The notes: generated by a model from the sequence alone, not told the origin. A stretch of 64,000 bases of DNA from UBA7672 sp040398425 (GCA_040398425.1 JBBATZ010000002.1:62001-126000), one strand, 5' to 3'; counted from the first letter of the stretch, positions 17,750-26,477 are shown. Program-made: numbers and translations.

Positions 17750-18658
17750 CTAATCCGCGATACCCTGTAGCCGGCGCTGGCGCGCATCCCAGGCCGACAT
17801 CATTACGGCCGCGATAACAACGGCTGCGCCTGCCCAGATCTGCCAGCGCGGAATCTCGGCGAAGAACATATAGCCCAGCAGGGCGCTCCAGATCAGCGCG
17901 GTGTATTCCGCCGCTGCAACGTTCTGCGCCTGCGCGCGCGAATACGCGGAGGTCAGCATGAACCACATCGCAAAGCCGGTAAGTCCGGTCAGTGCGAGCA
18001 GGGGAAGGTCGGTGATCGCCGGGGTCACACCCAGCGCGATCGCGACCGGCAGAAGATAGATCGCCGGGAACAGGTTGCTGAGGAACGCGGTCGTGACCGC
18101 ATGATCGTTTCGCGCAAGCTGCCGCAGCAACACCATCGACAGCGCATAAAGCACCGCCGCCCCCACCCCCGACGCGACGCCCTCCAGCCGCCGCGCATTC
18201 TCGCCGGCATCTTCCGCGCCCTGAACCGTCACCAGCACGCCCGCAAAGCCGACTGCCAGCGCCAGCATCGCCGCCGGACGTATCTTCTCGTGCAGCAACC
18301 ACGCCGCCAGCGGGGCGATCATCAGCGGCGCGCAGAAAATCAGAACCGTGGCTTCTGCGATGGGCAGGATGGTCAGGCAGTTGAAGAACAGCAGCGAGCA
18401 CACAGCGATCACCACCGCCCGCAACGCATGCCGCCGCAATCCCGATAGGTTCGGCAGTTTCAGCTGCATCGCCATAACGGCGGCGCCCGAGAAGATCGAG
18501 CCGAAGACGTAGCGGCTCGCGGCGATCAGGACGACGCCGTAGACAAGGCCAAGCGACTTCACCATCGCGTCCATCGCGCACCCCAGCATCACGCCGGCCA
18601 TGGCAATCAGGAGGGGCGGCGCTCTGCCGAACAGATTGATCGGGGCGGGGGCGGGCAT
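17750..18658 (-). CDS. EamA/DMT-family transporter
   Basis: A protein of about 302 residues with ten predicted membrane helices in two EamA repeats, the plan of drug/metabolite transporters. The first repeat starts near L-L-I-A-M-A-G-V-M-L-G-C-A-M-D-A-M and the second near A-S-G-V-G-A-A-V-L-Y-A-L-S. The second repeat ends with the characteristic A-E-Y-T-A-L-I-W-S-A-L-L-G-Y-M-F-F-A-E. The start at ATG 18658 has a ggag site six bases upstream; a GTG five codons earlier is the alternative. The substrate is unknown; such proteins often export amino acids or metabolites. Confidence 0.85.
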   Translation of the reverse strand: MPAPAPINLFGRAPPLLIAMAGVMLGCAMDAMVKSLGLVYGVVLIAASRYVFGSIFSGAAVMAMQLKLPNLSGLRRHALRAVVIAVCSLLFFNCLTILPIAEATVLIFCAPLMIAPLAAWLLHEKIRPAAMLALAVGFAGVLVTVQGAEDAGENARRLEGVASGVGAAVLYALSMVLLRQLARNDHAVTTAFLSNLFPAIYLLPVAIALGVTPAITDLPLLALTGLTGFAMWFMLTSAYSRAQAQNVAAAEYTALIWSALLGYMFFAEIPRWQIWAGAAVVIAAVMMSAWDARQRRLQGIAD

Positions 18659-18872
18659 TGCTCCATCCACCACGAAGCGCCCGCGATCTCAATCGCTACG
18701 CCGAGCCTGTTGTCGTTACGTCAAGACGAGAAATGCCTGGCTGGCTTCAACAAACTTGCGCGCACAGGGCAATTTAGGCATGTTCCCGCCACCTTTGCGG
18801 GCGGGCCAAGCGGGATTCAGGGGCTGAATCTCGGGGAAGTCGTCCAGTTTCAATATGTTAAGAGGACTGCTT

Positions 18873-21062
18873 ATGAGCGAATTATCGCTTTGGCTTCCCA
18901 TTGTCGCGGGCTTTGTCGCCGTGGCGTATGGGGTGATCACGACCCAGAGGCTTATGGCTCTGCCCACCGGCAGTGCAAAAATGCAAGAGATCGCCAAGGC
19001 GATCCAGGAAGGCGCCAACGCCTACCTCAACCGCCAGTACCGCACGATCGCCTATATCGGCGTCGCGGTGACAGTCATCATCGCTATCTTCTTCCGGAAC
19101 TGGGAAGCTCCGGTTGGCTTTGTAATCGGCGCCGTGCTCTCGGGCGCAGCCGGCTTCATCGGCATGAAGATCTCGGTTCAAGCCAACGTCCGCACGACGG
19201 AAGCCTCGTCCAAAGGTCTGGGTCAGGGCCTCGCCGTCGCGTTCCAGTCGGGTGCGGTCACGGGCATGCTGGTCGTCGGCCTCGCGCTCATCGGCCTCGC
19301 CGGCTATTACGCGCTGCTGACGCAGGTCGTTAAGCCTGCCGAACCCCGCGTCGTCGTCGATGCGATGGTCTCGCTCGGTCTTGGCGCTTCGTTGATCTCC
19401 ATCTTCGCCCGTCTCGGCGGCGGCATCTTCACCAAAGGCGCTGACGTCGGCGGCGACATGGTGGGCAAGGTCGAAGCCGGCATTCCGGAAGATGACCCAC
19501 GCAACCCCGCCACGATCGCGGACAACGTCGGCGACAACGTCGGCGATTGCGCCGGCATGGCCGCCGACCTGTTCGAAACCTATGCGGTCTCGATCGTCGC
19601 CACGATGGTTCTCGCCTCGATCTCTTTCGCCGGAACCCAGCAGACCCAGATGATGGCGCTGCCGCTGGTTATCGCGGGTGTCTGCATTGCGACCTCGATC
19701 ATCGGCACCTACTTCGTCCGCCTGTCGAAGGACTCACGCAACGTGATGGGCGCCCTCTACAAGGGCTTCATCGCCACCTCGATCCTGTCGATTCCGGCGT
19801 TGTACGGCGCTCTTTACATCGCGCTTGGCGATCCGATGGCGACTTCGGTCACGATGTCGGACACGCTCGGCACGACGATCCCCGTCATGAACCTGTTCTG
19901 GTGCGGTATCGCGGGTCTCGTGATCACCGGCCTGATCATCTGGATCACCGAATACTATACCGGTGTCGGCTACCGCCCCGTGCGGTCGATCGCGCAAGCG
20001 TCGGTCTCCGGCCACGGCACCAACGTGATCCAGGGCCTCGCGGTCTCGCTTGAAGCGACGGCTGTCCCGGCTCTGATCATCATCGCGGGCATCATCTTCA
20101 CCTTCACGATGGCTGGCCTCATTGGCGTCGCCATTGCCGTGACGACGATGCTGGCCCTCGCGGGCATGGTCGTGGCGCTCGACGCCTTCGGCCCAGTCAC
20201 CGACAACGCCGGCGGCATCGCCGAAATGGCGGGCCTCGATGACTCGGTCCGTGAAACCACAGACACGCTCGACGCTGTCGGCAACACCACCAAAGCCGTG
20301 ACCAAAGGCTACGCGATTGGCTCTGCCGGTCTGGGCGCCCTCGTGCTGTTCGCCGCCTTCACCGCCGACCTCGATTACTTCTCGGGTGCGGCTGGCGAAG
20401 GCTCGCTGCTGTACGGCGTCACAGCCGACTTCTCGCTGTCCAATCCGTACGTGGTGGTCGGCCTCCTGTTCGGCGGCCTGCTGCCCTTCCTGTTCGGCGG
20501 CATGTCGATGATGGCGGTGGGTCGCGCAGCGCAAGCGGTGGTCGAAGAAGTCCGCCGCCAGTTCCGCGAGATCCCGGGCATCATGGACTACTCGGGCAAG
20601 CCTGATTACGGCAAAGCCGTCGACATGCTGACCAAGGCCGCGATCAAGGAAATGATCGTCCCGTCGCTGCTCCCGGTACTGTCGCCAATCGTGCTGTTCC
20701 TCGTCATCTGGGGCATCGGGGCCGCGATCGGCCTCGACCAGGCATCGGCCGTTGGCCAGGCTCTCTCGGCTCTCGGCGCCATGCTGCTGGGCGTCATCGT
20801 GACGGGTCTGTTCGTCGCCATCTCGATGACCTCGGGCGGCGGCGCGTGGGACAACGCCAAGAAGTCGTTTGAAGACGGCTTCCGCGACAAGGACGGCGTC
20901 GTTCACAAGAAGGGCTCGGAGGCTCACAAGGCCGCCGTCACCGGCGACACTGTCGGCGACCCCTACAAGGACACGGCGGGCCCCGCGGTGAACCCGATGA
21001 TCAAGATCACCAACATCGTTGCGCTTATCATGCTTGCGGCGATGGCGGCTGGCGCTCACTAA
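18873..21062 (+). CDS. hppA: K+-independent H+-translocating pyrophosphatase
   Basis: An integral membrane pump of 729 residues that couples pyrophosphate hydrolysis to proton export. Core motifs are A-D-V-G-G-D-M-V-G-K-V-E-A-G-I-P-E-D-D-P-R-N-P (substrate binding, DxxxxxxxE), D-N-V-G-D-N-V-G-D-C-A-G-M-A-A-D-L-F-E-T and A-F-G-P-V-T-D-N-A-G-G-I-A-E-M. The segment G-N-T-T-K-A-V-T-K-G-Y-A has Lys where K+-dependent enzymes have Ala, the established marker of K+-independent H+-pumps. About 15-16 helices are visible. ATG 18873 has an aagagg site; ATG 18855 is the alternative. A strong terminator follows. Confidence 0.96.
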   Translation: MSELSLWLPIVAGFVAVAYGVITTQRLMALPTGSAKMQEIAKAIQEGANAYLNRQYRTIAYIGVAVTVIIAIFFRNWEAPVGFVIGAVLSGAAGFIGMKISVQANVRTTEASSKGLGQGLAVAFQSGAVTGMLVVGLALIGLAGYYALLTQVVKPAEPRVVVDAMVSLGLGASLISIFARLGGGIFTKGADVGGDMVGKVEAGIPEDDPRNPATIADNVGDNVGDCAGMAADLFETYAVSIVATMVLASISFAGTQQTQMMALPLVIAGVCIATSIIGTYFVRLSKDSRNVMGALYKGFIATSILSIPALYGALYIALGDPMATSVTMSDTLGTTIPVMNLFWCGIAGLVITGLIIWITEYYTGVGYRPVRSIAQASVSGHGTNVIQGLAVSLEATAVPALIIIAGIIFTFTMAGLIGVAIAVTTMLALAGMVVALDAFGPVTDNAGGIAEMAGLDDSVRETTDTLDAVGNTTKAVTKGYAIGSAGLGALVLFAAFTADLDYFSGAAGEGSLLYGVTADFSLSNPYVVVGLLFGGLLPFLFGGMSMMAVGRAAQAVVEEVRRQFREIPGIMDYSGKPDYGKAVDMLTKAAIKEMIVPSLLPVLSPIVLFLVIWGIGAAIGLDQASAVGQALSALGAMLLGVIVTGLFVAISMTSGGGAWDNAKKSFEDGFRDKDGVVHKKGSEAHKAAVTGDTVGDPYKDTAGPAVNPMIKITNIVALIMLAAMAAGAH

Positions 21063-21088
21063 CCAGCGCCTGATCTTACAAAATACAG

Positions 21089-21122
21089 CGGGCCCCGGAT
21101 CACTCCGGGGCCCGTTTGTTTC
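21089..21122 (+). terminator. Intrinsic terminator after hppA
   Basis: An 11-base perfect stem (cgggccccgga at 21089-21099 with tccggggcccg at 21104-21114, loop tcac) is followed by tttgttt. It ends the pyrophosphatase transcript. Confidence 0.88.
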
Positions 21123-21202
21123 TACAGACTACGAACCGTTGCTGACATCATGCTGGCAGCACGCGCATGACCTGATGCCGTCTCAAGCTCGCAGAGGCGC
21201 GC

Positions 21203-21773
21203 ATGCATCTGGTCCGCTATCACGTCGCCGTCTCGCTCGACGGTTTCATCGCCCCCACTGCCGGCTCAACCGAATGGCTCGAGCCCTATGGCAAGGTCGC
21301 GATGGGCTTCATCAGCCACTGGATGAAGCAGATCGGCGGCATCATCGTCGGGCGCGCTACCTATGATCAGGCCATCGGCAGGGGCGGCTGGATGTGGGGC
21401 AAGACGCCGGCGCTGGTGATGACCTCGCGTCCCATTCTCGCTGGCCCTCAGACAATCGAGGCCCACACCGGCGATCCAGCGCAGGGACTCGCACGCCTGC
21501 GCGCGCATGGCCGAACAGGATCTCGACACCGACATCTGGCTCTTCGGCGGCAGCGTCACGGCTGGCCAGTTCCTAAAGCACAATCTCATCGACATGATCG
21601 AAGGCGCGGTCGTGCCAGTCGCCCTCGGGCAGGGCGGGCCACATTTCGCAAACGTCGAAACCCGCTCCACCTTCGATCACGCAGGCTCCCTGCCGATCGG
21701 TGTCGGTGTGATCGTCAACAGCTACCGCCGGACCGTTCCCGCCGTCAGCCGCCGAACTCGATCTCGTTCCTGA
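21203..21773 (+). pseudogene. RibD-like dihydrofolate-reductase-family protein, frameshifted
   Basis: The first frame (from ATG 21203) gives the N-terminal half of a RibD-C/DHFR-like protein: V-S-L-D-G-F-I-A-P, then I-I-V-G-R-A-T-Y-D, and T-P-A-L-V-M-T-S-R. The second half continues in another frame from about 21507: D-I-W-L-F-G-G-S-V-T-A-G-Q-F-L, then V-V-P-V-A-L-G-Q-G, and so on. The switch lies at a (GC)4 run at 21499-21506; adding one GC unit restores a single frame of 190 codons. Dinucleotide slippage is therefore the simplest cause. These proteins bind NADPH, and most lack known substrates. The 3' end overlaps the convergent phosphodiesterase gene by 29 bases. Confidence 0.72.
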
Positions 21774-22776
21774 CCTTGTACCCGGTGATCGGGAAGTCGG
21801 TGAAGAAACCGTCCAGGCCCAGCGCGAGATAGCGCTTGATCGCAATCTCGACTGGCTCGCCCTTCACTGGCGGCGCGTCATCGCGGAATGTCCACGGATG
21901 CACCATGATGCCCTTGGCGTGCGCAGCTTCCACCACGCCCGTCGATTTGCCGTCCGCGCCGATCAGCATGGCGAGGTTCGGACCCAGCCCGTCCCAGAAC
22001 GGCGCGCCGGGTTTGGCCATCGCCGCATCAAGCCCCGCCTTGTCTGACACAAGCATCACAACCGACAACTCGGTCATGCCGTTGATCTTCTGCACGAAGT
22101 CCGGCTCGAATGACTGGATGAAGATCGGCGAGCCCTTGGCGGCGAGGCCATGTTTTTCCAGCGCTGCGAGAATCTTTTCCGCCATGTCCGGCTGACCCAC
22201 GCTCGCGAAATACGCGGGCGACTTGGCTTCCGGATAAACGCATACAGGCTTGTCGGCGACCGTCTTGCGCGACGTTGCGAGCGCCAGCACCTCGTCGAAG
22301 GTCGGGATCTGATACAGCCCGTCGAAAACTTTCGACCGTCCTGGGAAGGACTGCACCGCGCGCAGCGTTTTCAGCTCGGCCGCTGTGAAGTCTGAGACCC
22401 ACCAGTCATCGCGTCCGGCATATTCCGGATCGGTCGAGCGCCGCTTGCGCTTGGCGAATTCCGGCTTGGACGCGATGTTGGTCGTGCTGGACAGGTAGGT
22501 GTCGTGACGCACCATCAGTACGCCATCCTTGGACAGCACGAGATCGGGCTCGATACAGTCGGCGCCATCGTTCAGCGCCCGCAGGTATGATTCGATCGTG
22601 TGCTCGGGCAGGGCGCCTGATGCGCCGCGATGGCCAATGATGATGGGTTTCTGATGGCCCAGCGAGGGATAGGCCCAGCCGCCGGCACTACCCCCAGCTT
22701 CCCCCAGTGTGCCGCAGGCAGACAGCGCCAGCATCGGCACCATGGCAAATGTCGCGAGAATTCGTGAGGGTTTCAT
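21745..22776 (-). CDS. Glycerophosphodiester phosphodiesterase, lipoprotein
   Basis: A 343-residue GDPD-family enzyme that hydrolyses glycerophosphodiesters from phospholipid turnover to glycerol-3-phosphate and an alcohol. The signal ends in lipobox L-A-L-S-A-C, so it is probably anchored in the periplasm. Catalytic motifs are I-G-H-R-G-A-S-G-A-L-P-E-H-T near residue 47 and D-C-I-E-P-D-L-V-L-S-K-D-G-V-L-M-V-R-H-D (metal-binding Glu/Asp and second His). The C-terminal G-L-D-G-F-F-T-D-F-P closes the TIM barrel as usual. The frame is open far upstream, but the lipobox fixes the start at 22776 or 22794. Confidence 0.92.
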   Translation of the reverse strand: MKPSRILATFAMVPMLALSACGTLGEAGGSAGGWAYPSLGHQKPIIIGHRGASGALPEHTIESYLRALNDGADCIEPDLVLSKDGVLMVRHDTYLSSTTNIASKPEFAKRKRRSTDPEYAGRDDWWVSDFTAAELKTLRAVQSFPGRSKVFDGLYQIPTFDEVLALATSRKTVADKPVCVYPEAKSPAYFASVGQPDMAEKILAALEKHGLAAKGSPIFIQSFEPDFVQKINGMTELSVVMLVSDKAGLDAAMAKPGAPFWDGLGPNLAMLIGADGKSTGVVEAAHAKGIMVHPWTFRDDAPPVKGEPVEIAIKRYLALGLDGFFTDFPITGYKVRNEIEFGG

Positions 22777-22878
22777 GGGCGGAACCTTGCTCATCCCTGT
22801 GGCGTCTGTCGAGGGCATACCCCAAGGACAGTGACCGATTCTTGACGCGGCTTTCCTGAGGGAGCATTTGGGCCGTCC

Positions 22879-23622
22879 ATGAGCAAGCTCGGCGCCTTCA
22901 TCAACAATATGGACGCGAAGGTCTGGCGCACCATCTGGGTGTCGCTGGCCCTGCTGGCCGGCGTTATCGGCATGATCGTCCTCGCCAGCGTCACCGGCCT
23001 TGCCGACCATATGGACCAGCAACTGGTCGACCTGCGGAACAGTCCGTGGGGCCTGCCCATGACCGTTCTGCTGTTCAACATCACCAGCTTTCTGGCTGCG
23101 CCGCAGTTCGTGCTGTTCGGCGCCTGCGTGGTCGCGTTCGGGCCGTGGCTGGGCTGCACCTACGCCATGATCGGCACCATCGTGTCGGCCTGGATCCACT
23201 TCTATATCGGCCGCTTCGGCGGCCATTCCCTTGTCCAGCGTTACGGCGGCGATACGGTGAACCGGCTGTCACGTTTCATCGGCAAGAACGACTTCCTCGC
23301 CAGCCTGATCGTCCGCTCCGTCCCCACCGCCCCTGCCGTCGTCGTCAACATGGCCTTCGGCGCCAGCCAGGCCAATTTCTGGCGCTACACGGCGGGCGTC
23401 ATCGTCGGGTCGATCCCGAAAATCCTGATCGTCGCCCTGCTGGGCCAGTCGGTGCTGTCGGCCATGGGCGGCGGCCTAATGCTCGCCATAGGGGGCGGCA
23501 TCACCGTGGTCGCCATCTGGATCTCGGTCGCCATCGCCGCCCGCCGCGCTGTCAACGACGAGCCGGACCTGCAGAAAGCCGAGCCGACCCCCACCGTCCA
23601 GCCGGATCAGGCTGGGCCCTGA
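22879..23622 (+). CDS. VTT-domain (TVP38/DedA-type) membrane protein
   Basis: A 247-residue protein with about six hydrophobic segments. The VTT core is recognisable: F-L-A-A-P-Q-F-V-L-F-G-A-C-V-V-A-F-G-P-W-L-G near residue 70, the re-entrant hairpin S-A-W-I-H-F-Y-I-G-R-F-G-G, and the second half L-I-V-R-S-V-P-T-A-P-A-V-V-V-N-M-A-F-G-A-S with the conserved Arg and Pro. TVP38/DedA proteins are linked to membrane-lipid scrambling and envelope homeostasis. The C-terminal 30 residues are charged and cytoplasmic. It is divergent from the phosphodiesterase lipoprotein, another phospholipid-related gene. Confidence 0.85.
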   Translation: MSKLGAFINNMDAKVWRTIWVSLALLAGVIGMIVLASVTGLADHMDQQLVDLRNSPWGLPMTVLLFNITSFLAAPQFVLFGACVVAFGPWLGCTYAMIGTIVSAWIHFYIGRFGGHSLVQRYGGDTVNRLSRFIGKNDFLASLIVRSVPTAPAVVVNMAFGASQANFWRYTAGVIVGSIPKILIVALLGQSVLSAMGGGLMLAIGGGITVVAIWISVAIAARRAVNDEPDLQKAEPTPTVQPDQAGP

Positions 23623-23718
23623 GCCTGTTCGGGCCGGGGGTCAGATTTCCACGTCCATTACCCGAAAGGGTAGGTTCATCCAATTCTTGTTCGCTGGCGG
23701 GACTGAAATACCTGCGAC

Positions 23719-23747
23719 TTGACGCAAACGACCGCTCCGATCATAGA
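23719..23747 (+). promoter_or_regulatory. Candidate promoter of the leuA leader
   Basis: TTGACG at 23719-23724 and CATAGA at 23742-23747 are spaced by 17 bases. The predicted transcription start, six to eight bases further, falls on the ATG of the leader peptide at 23754. The -35 is identical to that of the ilv promoter. Confidence 0.45.
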
Positions 23748-23753
23748 ACAATC

Positions 23754-23825
23754 ATGCGCGGACGGGCTCTCACCCTTCTTCTTTCCCTGACGGGGCTGCT
23801 TAGCAGCCCCTGGGCGCGTTTGTGA
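23754..23825 (+). CDS. leuA leader peptide, leucine-rich, probably leaderless
   Basis: A 23-codon frame contains eight leucine codons, clustered as L-T-L-L-L-S-L-T-G-L-L, four of them the uncommon ctt. It ends at a TGA 81 bases before leuA. There is no visible ribosome site before the ATG, and the only promoter-like element places the transcript start at the ATG itself, so it may be translated from a leaderless mRNA. Such 5'-AUG leader peptides are known for trpL in Sinorhizobium. Its leucine content and position fit a sensor of leucyl-tRNA supply controlling leuA. Confidence 0.7.
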   Translation: MRGRALTLLLSLTGLLSSPWARL

Positions 23826-23905
23826 TCCGGGCATAGCTCCGCGGGTCGCGCGTCCAGGGGTTCGAACACAAGCACCCTCCGACAAAGAGCTGACAGGACG
23901 ACCCC
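23792..23905 (+). promoter_or_regulatory. Mutually exclusive RNA stems in the leuA leader
   Basis: Stem A: ggggctgc (23792-23799) with gcagcccc (23803-23810), a perfect hairpin with a three-base loop that lies inside the leucine codons. Stem B: cccctgggcgcg (23807-23818) with cgcgtccagggg (23849-23860), 12 pairs with one G-U, sharing bases 23807-23810 with A. Stem C: ggggtt (23857-23862) with gacccc (23900-23905), sharing bases with B and lying directly before the leuA ATG. No T-run follows any stem. Stalling at Leu codons would break A, allow B and so prevent C, leaving the leuA start exposed. Pairings are by eye. Confidence 0.55.
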
Positions 23906-23906
23906 G

Positions 23907-25469
23907 ATGACCCCCCCCCCTCCGAACACCAACGCAGGCAAAGACCGCGTACTCATCTTCGACACCACGATGCGTGACGGCGAACAATCGCCCGGCGCCT
24001 CGATGACCCTGCGCGAGAAGCTCGAACTCGCCGAACTGCTGCAGGAAATGAAGGTCGACATCTGCGAGGCCGGTTTCGCGGCCTCCTCCGAAGGTGACTT
24101 CCAGTGCGTCAGCCAGATCGCCGAACTGGCGAAGGATATGGCGATCTGCACGCTGGCCCGCTCCACGCTTACCGATATCGACAGGGCAGGGGAGGCGCTC
24201 CGCAAAGCCAAGAACCCCCGCATCCATACCTTCATCTCCACCAGCCCTGTGCACATGAAGCACAAGCTGAAGATGGGCCCCAACGCCGTCCTTGAAGCCA
24301 TCGGCGCCTCCGTCACGCACTCCCGCAAGTATGCTGGCGATGTCGAATGGTCTGCCGAAGACGCCACCCGCACAGAGTTCGATTTCCTCTGCAAGGCGAT
24401 CGACGTGGCCATCTCGTCCGGTGCCACGGTCATCAACGTGCCCGATACGGTCGGCTATTCGCACCCGACCGAATATGGCGAGCTGTTCCGCCGCCTGATC
24501 GAGAACATCCCGAACTCCGACAAGGTCATCTGGTCGACCCACTGCCACAACGACCTCGGCCTCGCTGTCGCGAACTCACTGGCCGGCGTCATCAACGGCG
24601 CCCGCCAGATCGAGTGCGCCATCAACGGCATGGGCGAACGCGCTGGCAACGCCGCGCTCGAAGAATGCGTCATGGCCTTGAAAGTGCGCGGCGACTCGAT
24701 GCCGTTCTACACCGAGGTCGTCACGCAGAAGCTCGCACGCGCCTCCAAAATGGTCTCGTCCATCACCGGCTTCCCTGTGCAGTACAATAAGGCCATCGTC
24801 GGCAAGAACGCCTTCGCGCATGAAAGCGGCATCCACCAGGACGGCATGCTGAAGAATCGCGAGACCTACGAGATCATGCAGCCCGAAGACGTCGGCGTGC
24901 CATCCACCTCGCTGATCATGGGCAAACTTTCCGGCCGCAACGCTTTCCGCGACAAGCTGGAATCACTGGGCTACGTGCTCGAGCCCGCAGCCCTGAACGA
25001 CGCCTTCAAGCGCTTCAAGGATCTCGCCGACAAGAAGAAGCACGTCTTCGACGAAGACATCATCGCACTCGTCGATGAGCAGATGTCCGGCAAGCAGGAG
25101 CGCATCACGGTCAAGCGCCTGAAAGTCGTCGCCGGCACCGATGGCCCGCAGACTGCCGACATCGAACTCGTCATCGACGGCGAACCGCGCGCGACCACTT
25201 CCACCGGCAACGGCCCCGTCGATGCCGTGTTCAATGGTATCCGCCAGCTCTGCCCACACATGGCTGTGCTGGAACTCTACCAGGTCAGCGCCGTCACCGA
25301 AGGCACCGATGCGCAGGCCACCGTCTCCGTGCGTCTGACAGAGCAGGGCCTCGTCGCCACCGGCAAGGCCTCCGACCCGGATACGCTCGTTGCCTCCGCC
25401 CGCGCCTATGTCCACGCCCTCAACAAGCTCGACGTCCGCCGCGCCAAGGCGACAGGAGCCGCGGCCTAG
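23907..25469 (+). CDS. leuA: 2-Isopropylmalate synthase
   Basis: The first committed enzyme of leucine synthesis, joining acetyl-CoA and 2-oxoisovalerate. The 520-residue protein has the TIM-barrel catalytic domain with F-D-T-T-M-R-D-G-E-Q-S-P-G near residue 20 (metal-binding Asp) and the metal site S-T-H-C-H-N-D-L-G-L-A-V-A-N. Next come G-M-G-E-R-A-G-N-A-A-L-E-E and the flexible subdomain with K-A-I-V-G-K-N-A-F-A-H-E-S-G-I-H-Q-D-G. The last 130 residues form the LeuA allosteric domain that binds leucine. Its ribosome site (agga) is weak and sits in a C-rich segment that could be masked by leader stem C. Confidence 0.97.
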   Translation: MTPPPPNTNAGKDRVLIFDTTMRDGEQSPGASMTLREKLELAELLQEMKVDICEAGFAASSEGDFQCVSQIAELAKDMAICTLARSTLTDIDRAGEALRKAKNPRIHTFISTSPVHMKHKLKMGPNAVLEAIGASVTHSRKYAGDVEWSAEDATRTEFDFLCKAIDVAISSGATVINVPDTVGYSHPTEYGELFRRLIENIPNSDKVIWSTHCHNDLGLAVANSLAGVINGARQIECAINGMGERAGNAALEECVMALKVRGDSMPFYTEVVTQKLARASKMVSSITGFPVQYNKAIVGKNAFAHESGIHQDGMLKNRETYEIMQPEDVGVPSTSLIMGKLSGRNAFRDKLESLGYVLEPAALNDAFKRFKDLADKKKHVFDEDIIALVDEQMSGKQERITVKRLKVVAGTDGPQTADIELVIDGEPRATTSTGNGPVDAVFNGIRQLCPHMAVLELYQVSAVTEGTDAQATVSVRLTEQGLVATGKASDPDTLVASARAYVHALNKLDVRRAKATGAAA

Positions 25470-25483
25470 TCATTCGCGTCTTT

Positions 25484-25540
25484 CCTCCCTCGTGCGCAGC
25501 GCGGGGGAGGTGGATTGCGCCGAAGGCGCAAGACGGTGGG
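25484..25540. repeat. REP-like double hairpin between convergent genes
   Basis: Two adjacent dyads: cctccc (25484-25489) with gggagg (25505-25510), and ttgcgcc (25515-25521) with ggcgcaa (25525-25531, GAA loop). A tail follows containing acggtgggggc. The pattern of a G-rich border, a ggattgcgc-type hairpin and a second G-rich border resembles short palindromic repeats scattered between genes in many alphaproteobacteria. Only one copy is visible here, so repeat status is an inference. It may also act as a terminator for leuA and the convergent gene. Confidence 0.4.
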
Positions 25541-25556
25541 GGCAGCCGCCCTTGGC

Positions 25557-25982
25557 TTAAAACCCCAACTCCTGCACATCCGGCTCCACCCACGCGCGCC
25601 GCGCTTCGGCCGAGAAAAGCGTCTCCTTCCGCCAGTAGACCAGCGGCCATCCCGACTTGCCGAAATCCGACGCCATCAACGCTTCCAGCACGCGCGACAA
25701 CGCCGCGCCCTCATGCGCCTGCAGCACACTCCGCGCCGCGCGCAAAGATGCGAGGGTGATCGTCTCATGATATCCGCTCGTGTCCGTGTTCGGCGTTCCC
25801 GTCGCTTCGTTGTACGCGCGGATCAGGCCCGGCATCACGCGCGCCCCGTCATCGCCATGCTGCGTGATGATCCATAGCGCCGCCGAAAAATGCGCTGCAT
25901 GCGTCCACTCCGCCTTGGGCAAGGTGCGCGCGATCACACCATGCACGATCCGTTCAATGTCTGTGTCATTCAGGGAAGTCAT
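25557..25982 (-). CDS. Conserved hypothetical protein
   Basis: From the ATG at 25982 this is a 141-residue soluble protein without signal peptide or membrane helix. Recognisable conserved-looking patches are W-T-H-A-A-H-F-S-A-A-L-W near residue 26, G-L-I-R-A-Y-N-E-A-T-G-T-P-N, and S-G-Y-H-E-T-I-T. Proteins with this H-x-x-H-F...Y-N-x-A...G-Y-H-E-T layout occur widely in bacteria as unnamed families; the conserved His and Glu could form a metal or active site, but this is speculation. It stands alone, convergent with leuA. Confidence 0.7.
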   Translation of the reverse strand: MTSLNDTDIERIVHGVIARTLPKAEWTHAAHFSAALWIITQHGDDGARVMPGLIRAYNEATGTPNTDTSGYHETITLASLRAARSVLQAHEGAALSRVLEALMASDFGKSGWPLVYWRKETLFSAEARRAWVEPDVQELGF

Positions 25983-26477
25983 CGTCTGTCCTTTGTGAAA
26001 TCCGGCGGACCTGCAAAGGGACAGCCCCGCCGCGTTGGCGAGGCTTGATGTCGGAGGGGGACTAGAAGCCCTGTCCTCCACGCACACCAGCGCAAGCCGA
26101 CTTATGTCGCGCCTGACATTGCTGCTGCGTGTTGAGCATCGTGGGCATGTGCGGGCTATTATCACCGTACGCAAAGCCGTCAACGCGAACGGCCGCCTGC
26201 CGAGTTACGCCCCGTTCTGCTGGAAGGCGGGCGCGTAGATTCGGCGGACGCCGAAAGATCTTCTCCAACACGCTCAGACACTTGCCCGCAGGAACATGCG
26301 GGAAACCAGGACGCAAACCCGCCGGCCTCCCGGCGCGCGAGATTGCACCCGCGCGCTCAACATTGACTTTTCTCTCTTCGTCCCGCACACACGCGCCAAC
26401 CTTTGAGCTCACGCACATGAAGCTGTCGAAACCCGCCTGATCTCGCGCGCCGTTTCCACTCCTGCTTCTGTGTGCCC
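25983..26477. other. Gene-free gap upstream of the ABC-F gene
   Basis: This stretch of 495 bases has open frames on both strands, but none with a ribosome site plus recognisable protein. It holds one six-base hairpin (cccgca 26285-26290, tgcggg 26297-26302) without a T-run. It must include the divergent promoters of the flanking genes. ABC-F genes are often preceded by regulatory leaders, but I see no leader peptide with a clear terminator here. Confidence 0.5.

Noticed and set aside
17673..18692. Long minus-strand frame upstream of the outer-membrane protein
   Set aside because: It is a shadow of the DMT transporter; the signal peptide marks the real start at 17672.
23849..23866. tRNA-like T arm (gtccaggggttcgaac)
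   Set aside because: No acceptor, D or anticodon arm surrounds it; the bases are explained by the leuA leader stems.
26129..26440. 103-codon frame upstream of the ABC-F gene
   Set aside because: No ribosome site, Arg/Pro-rich composition and no recognisable family.
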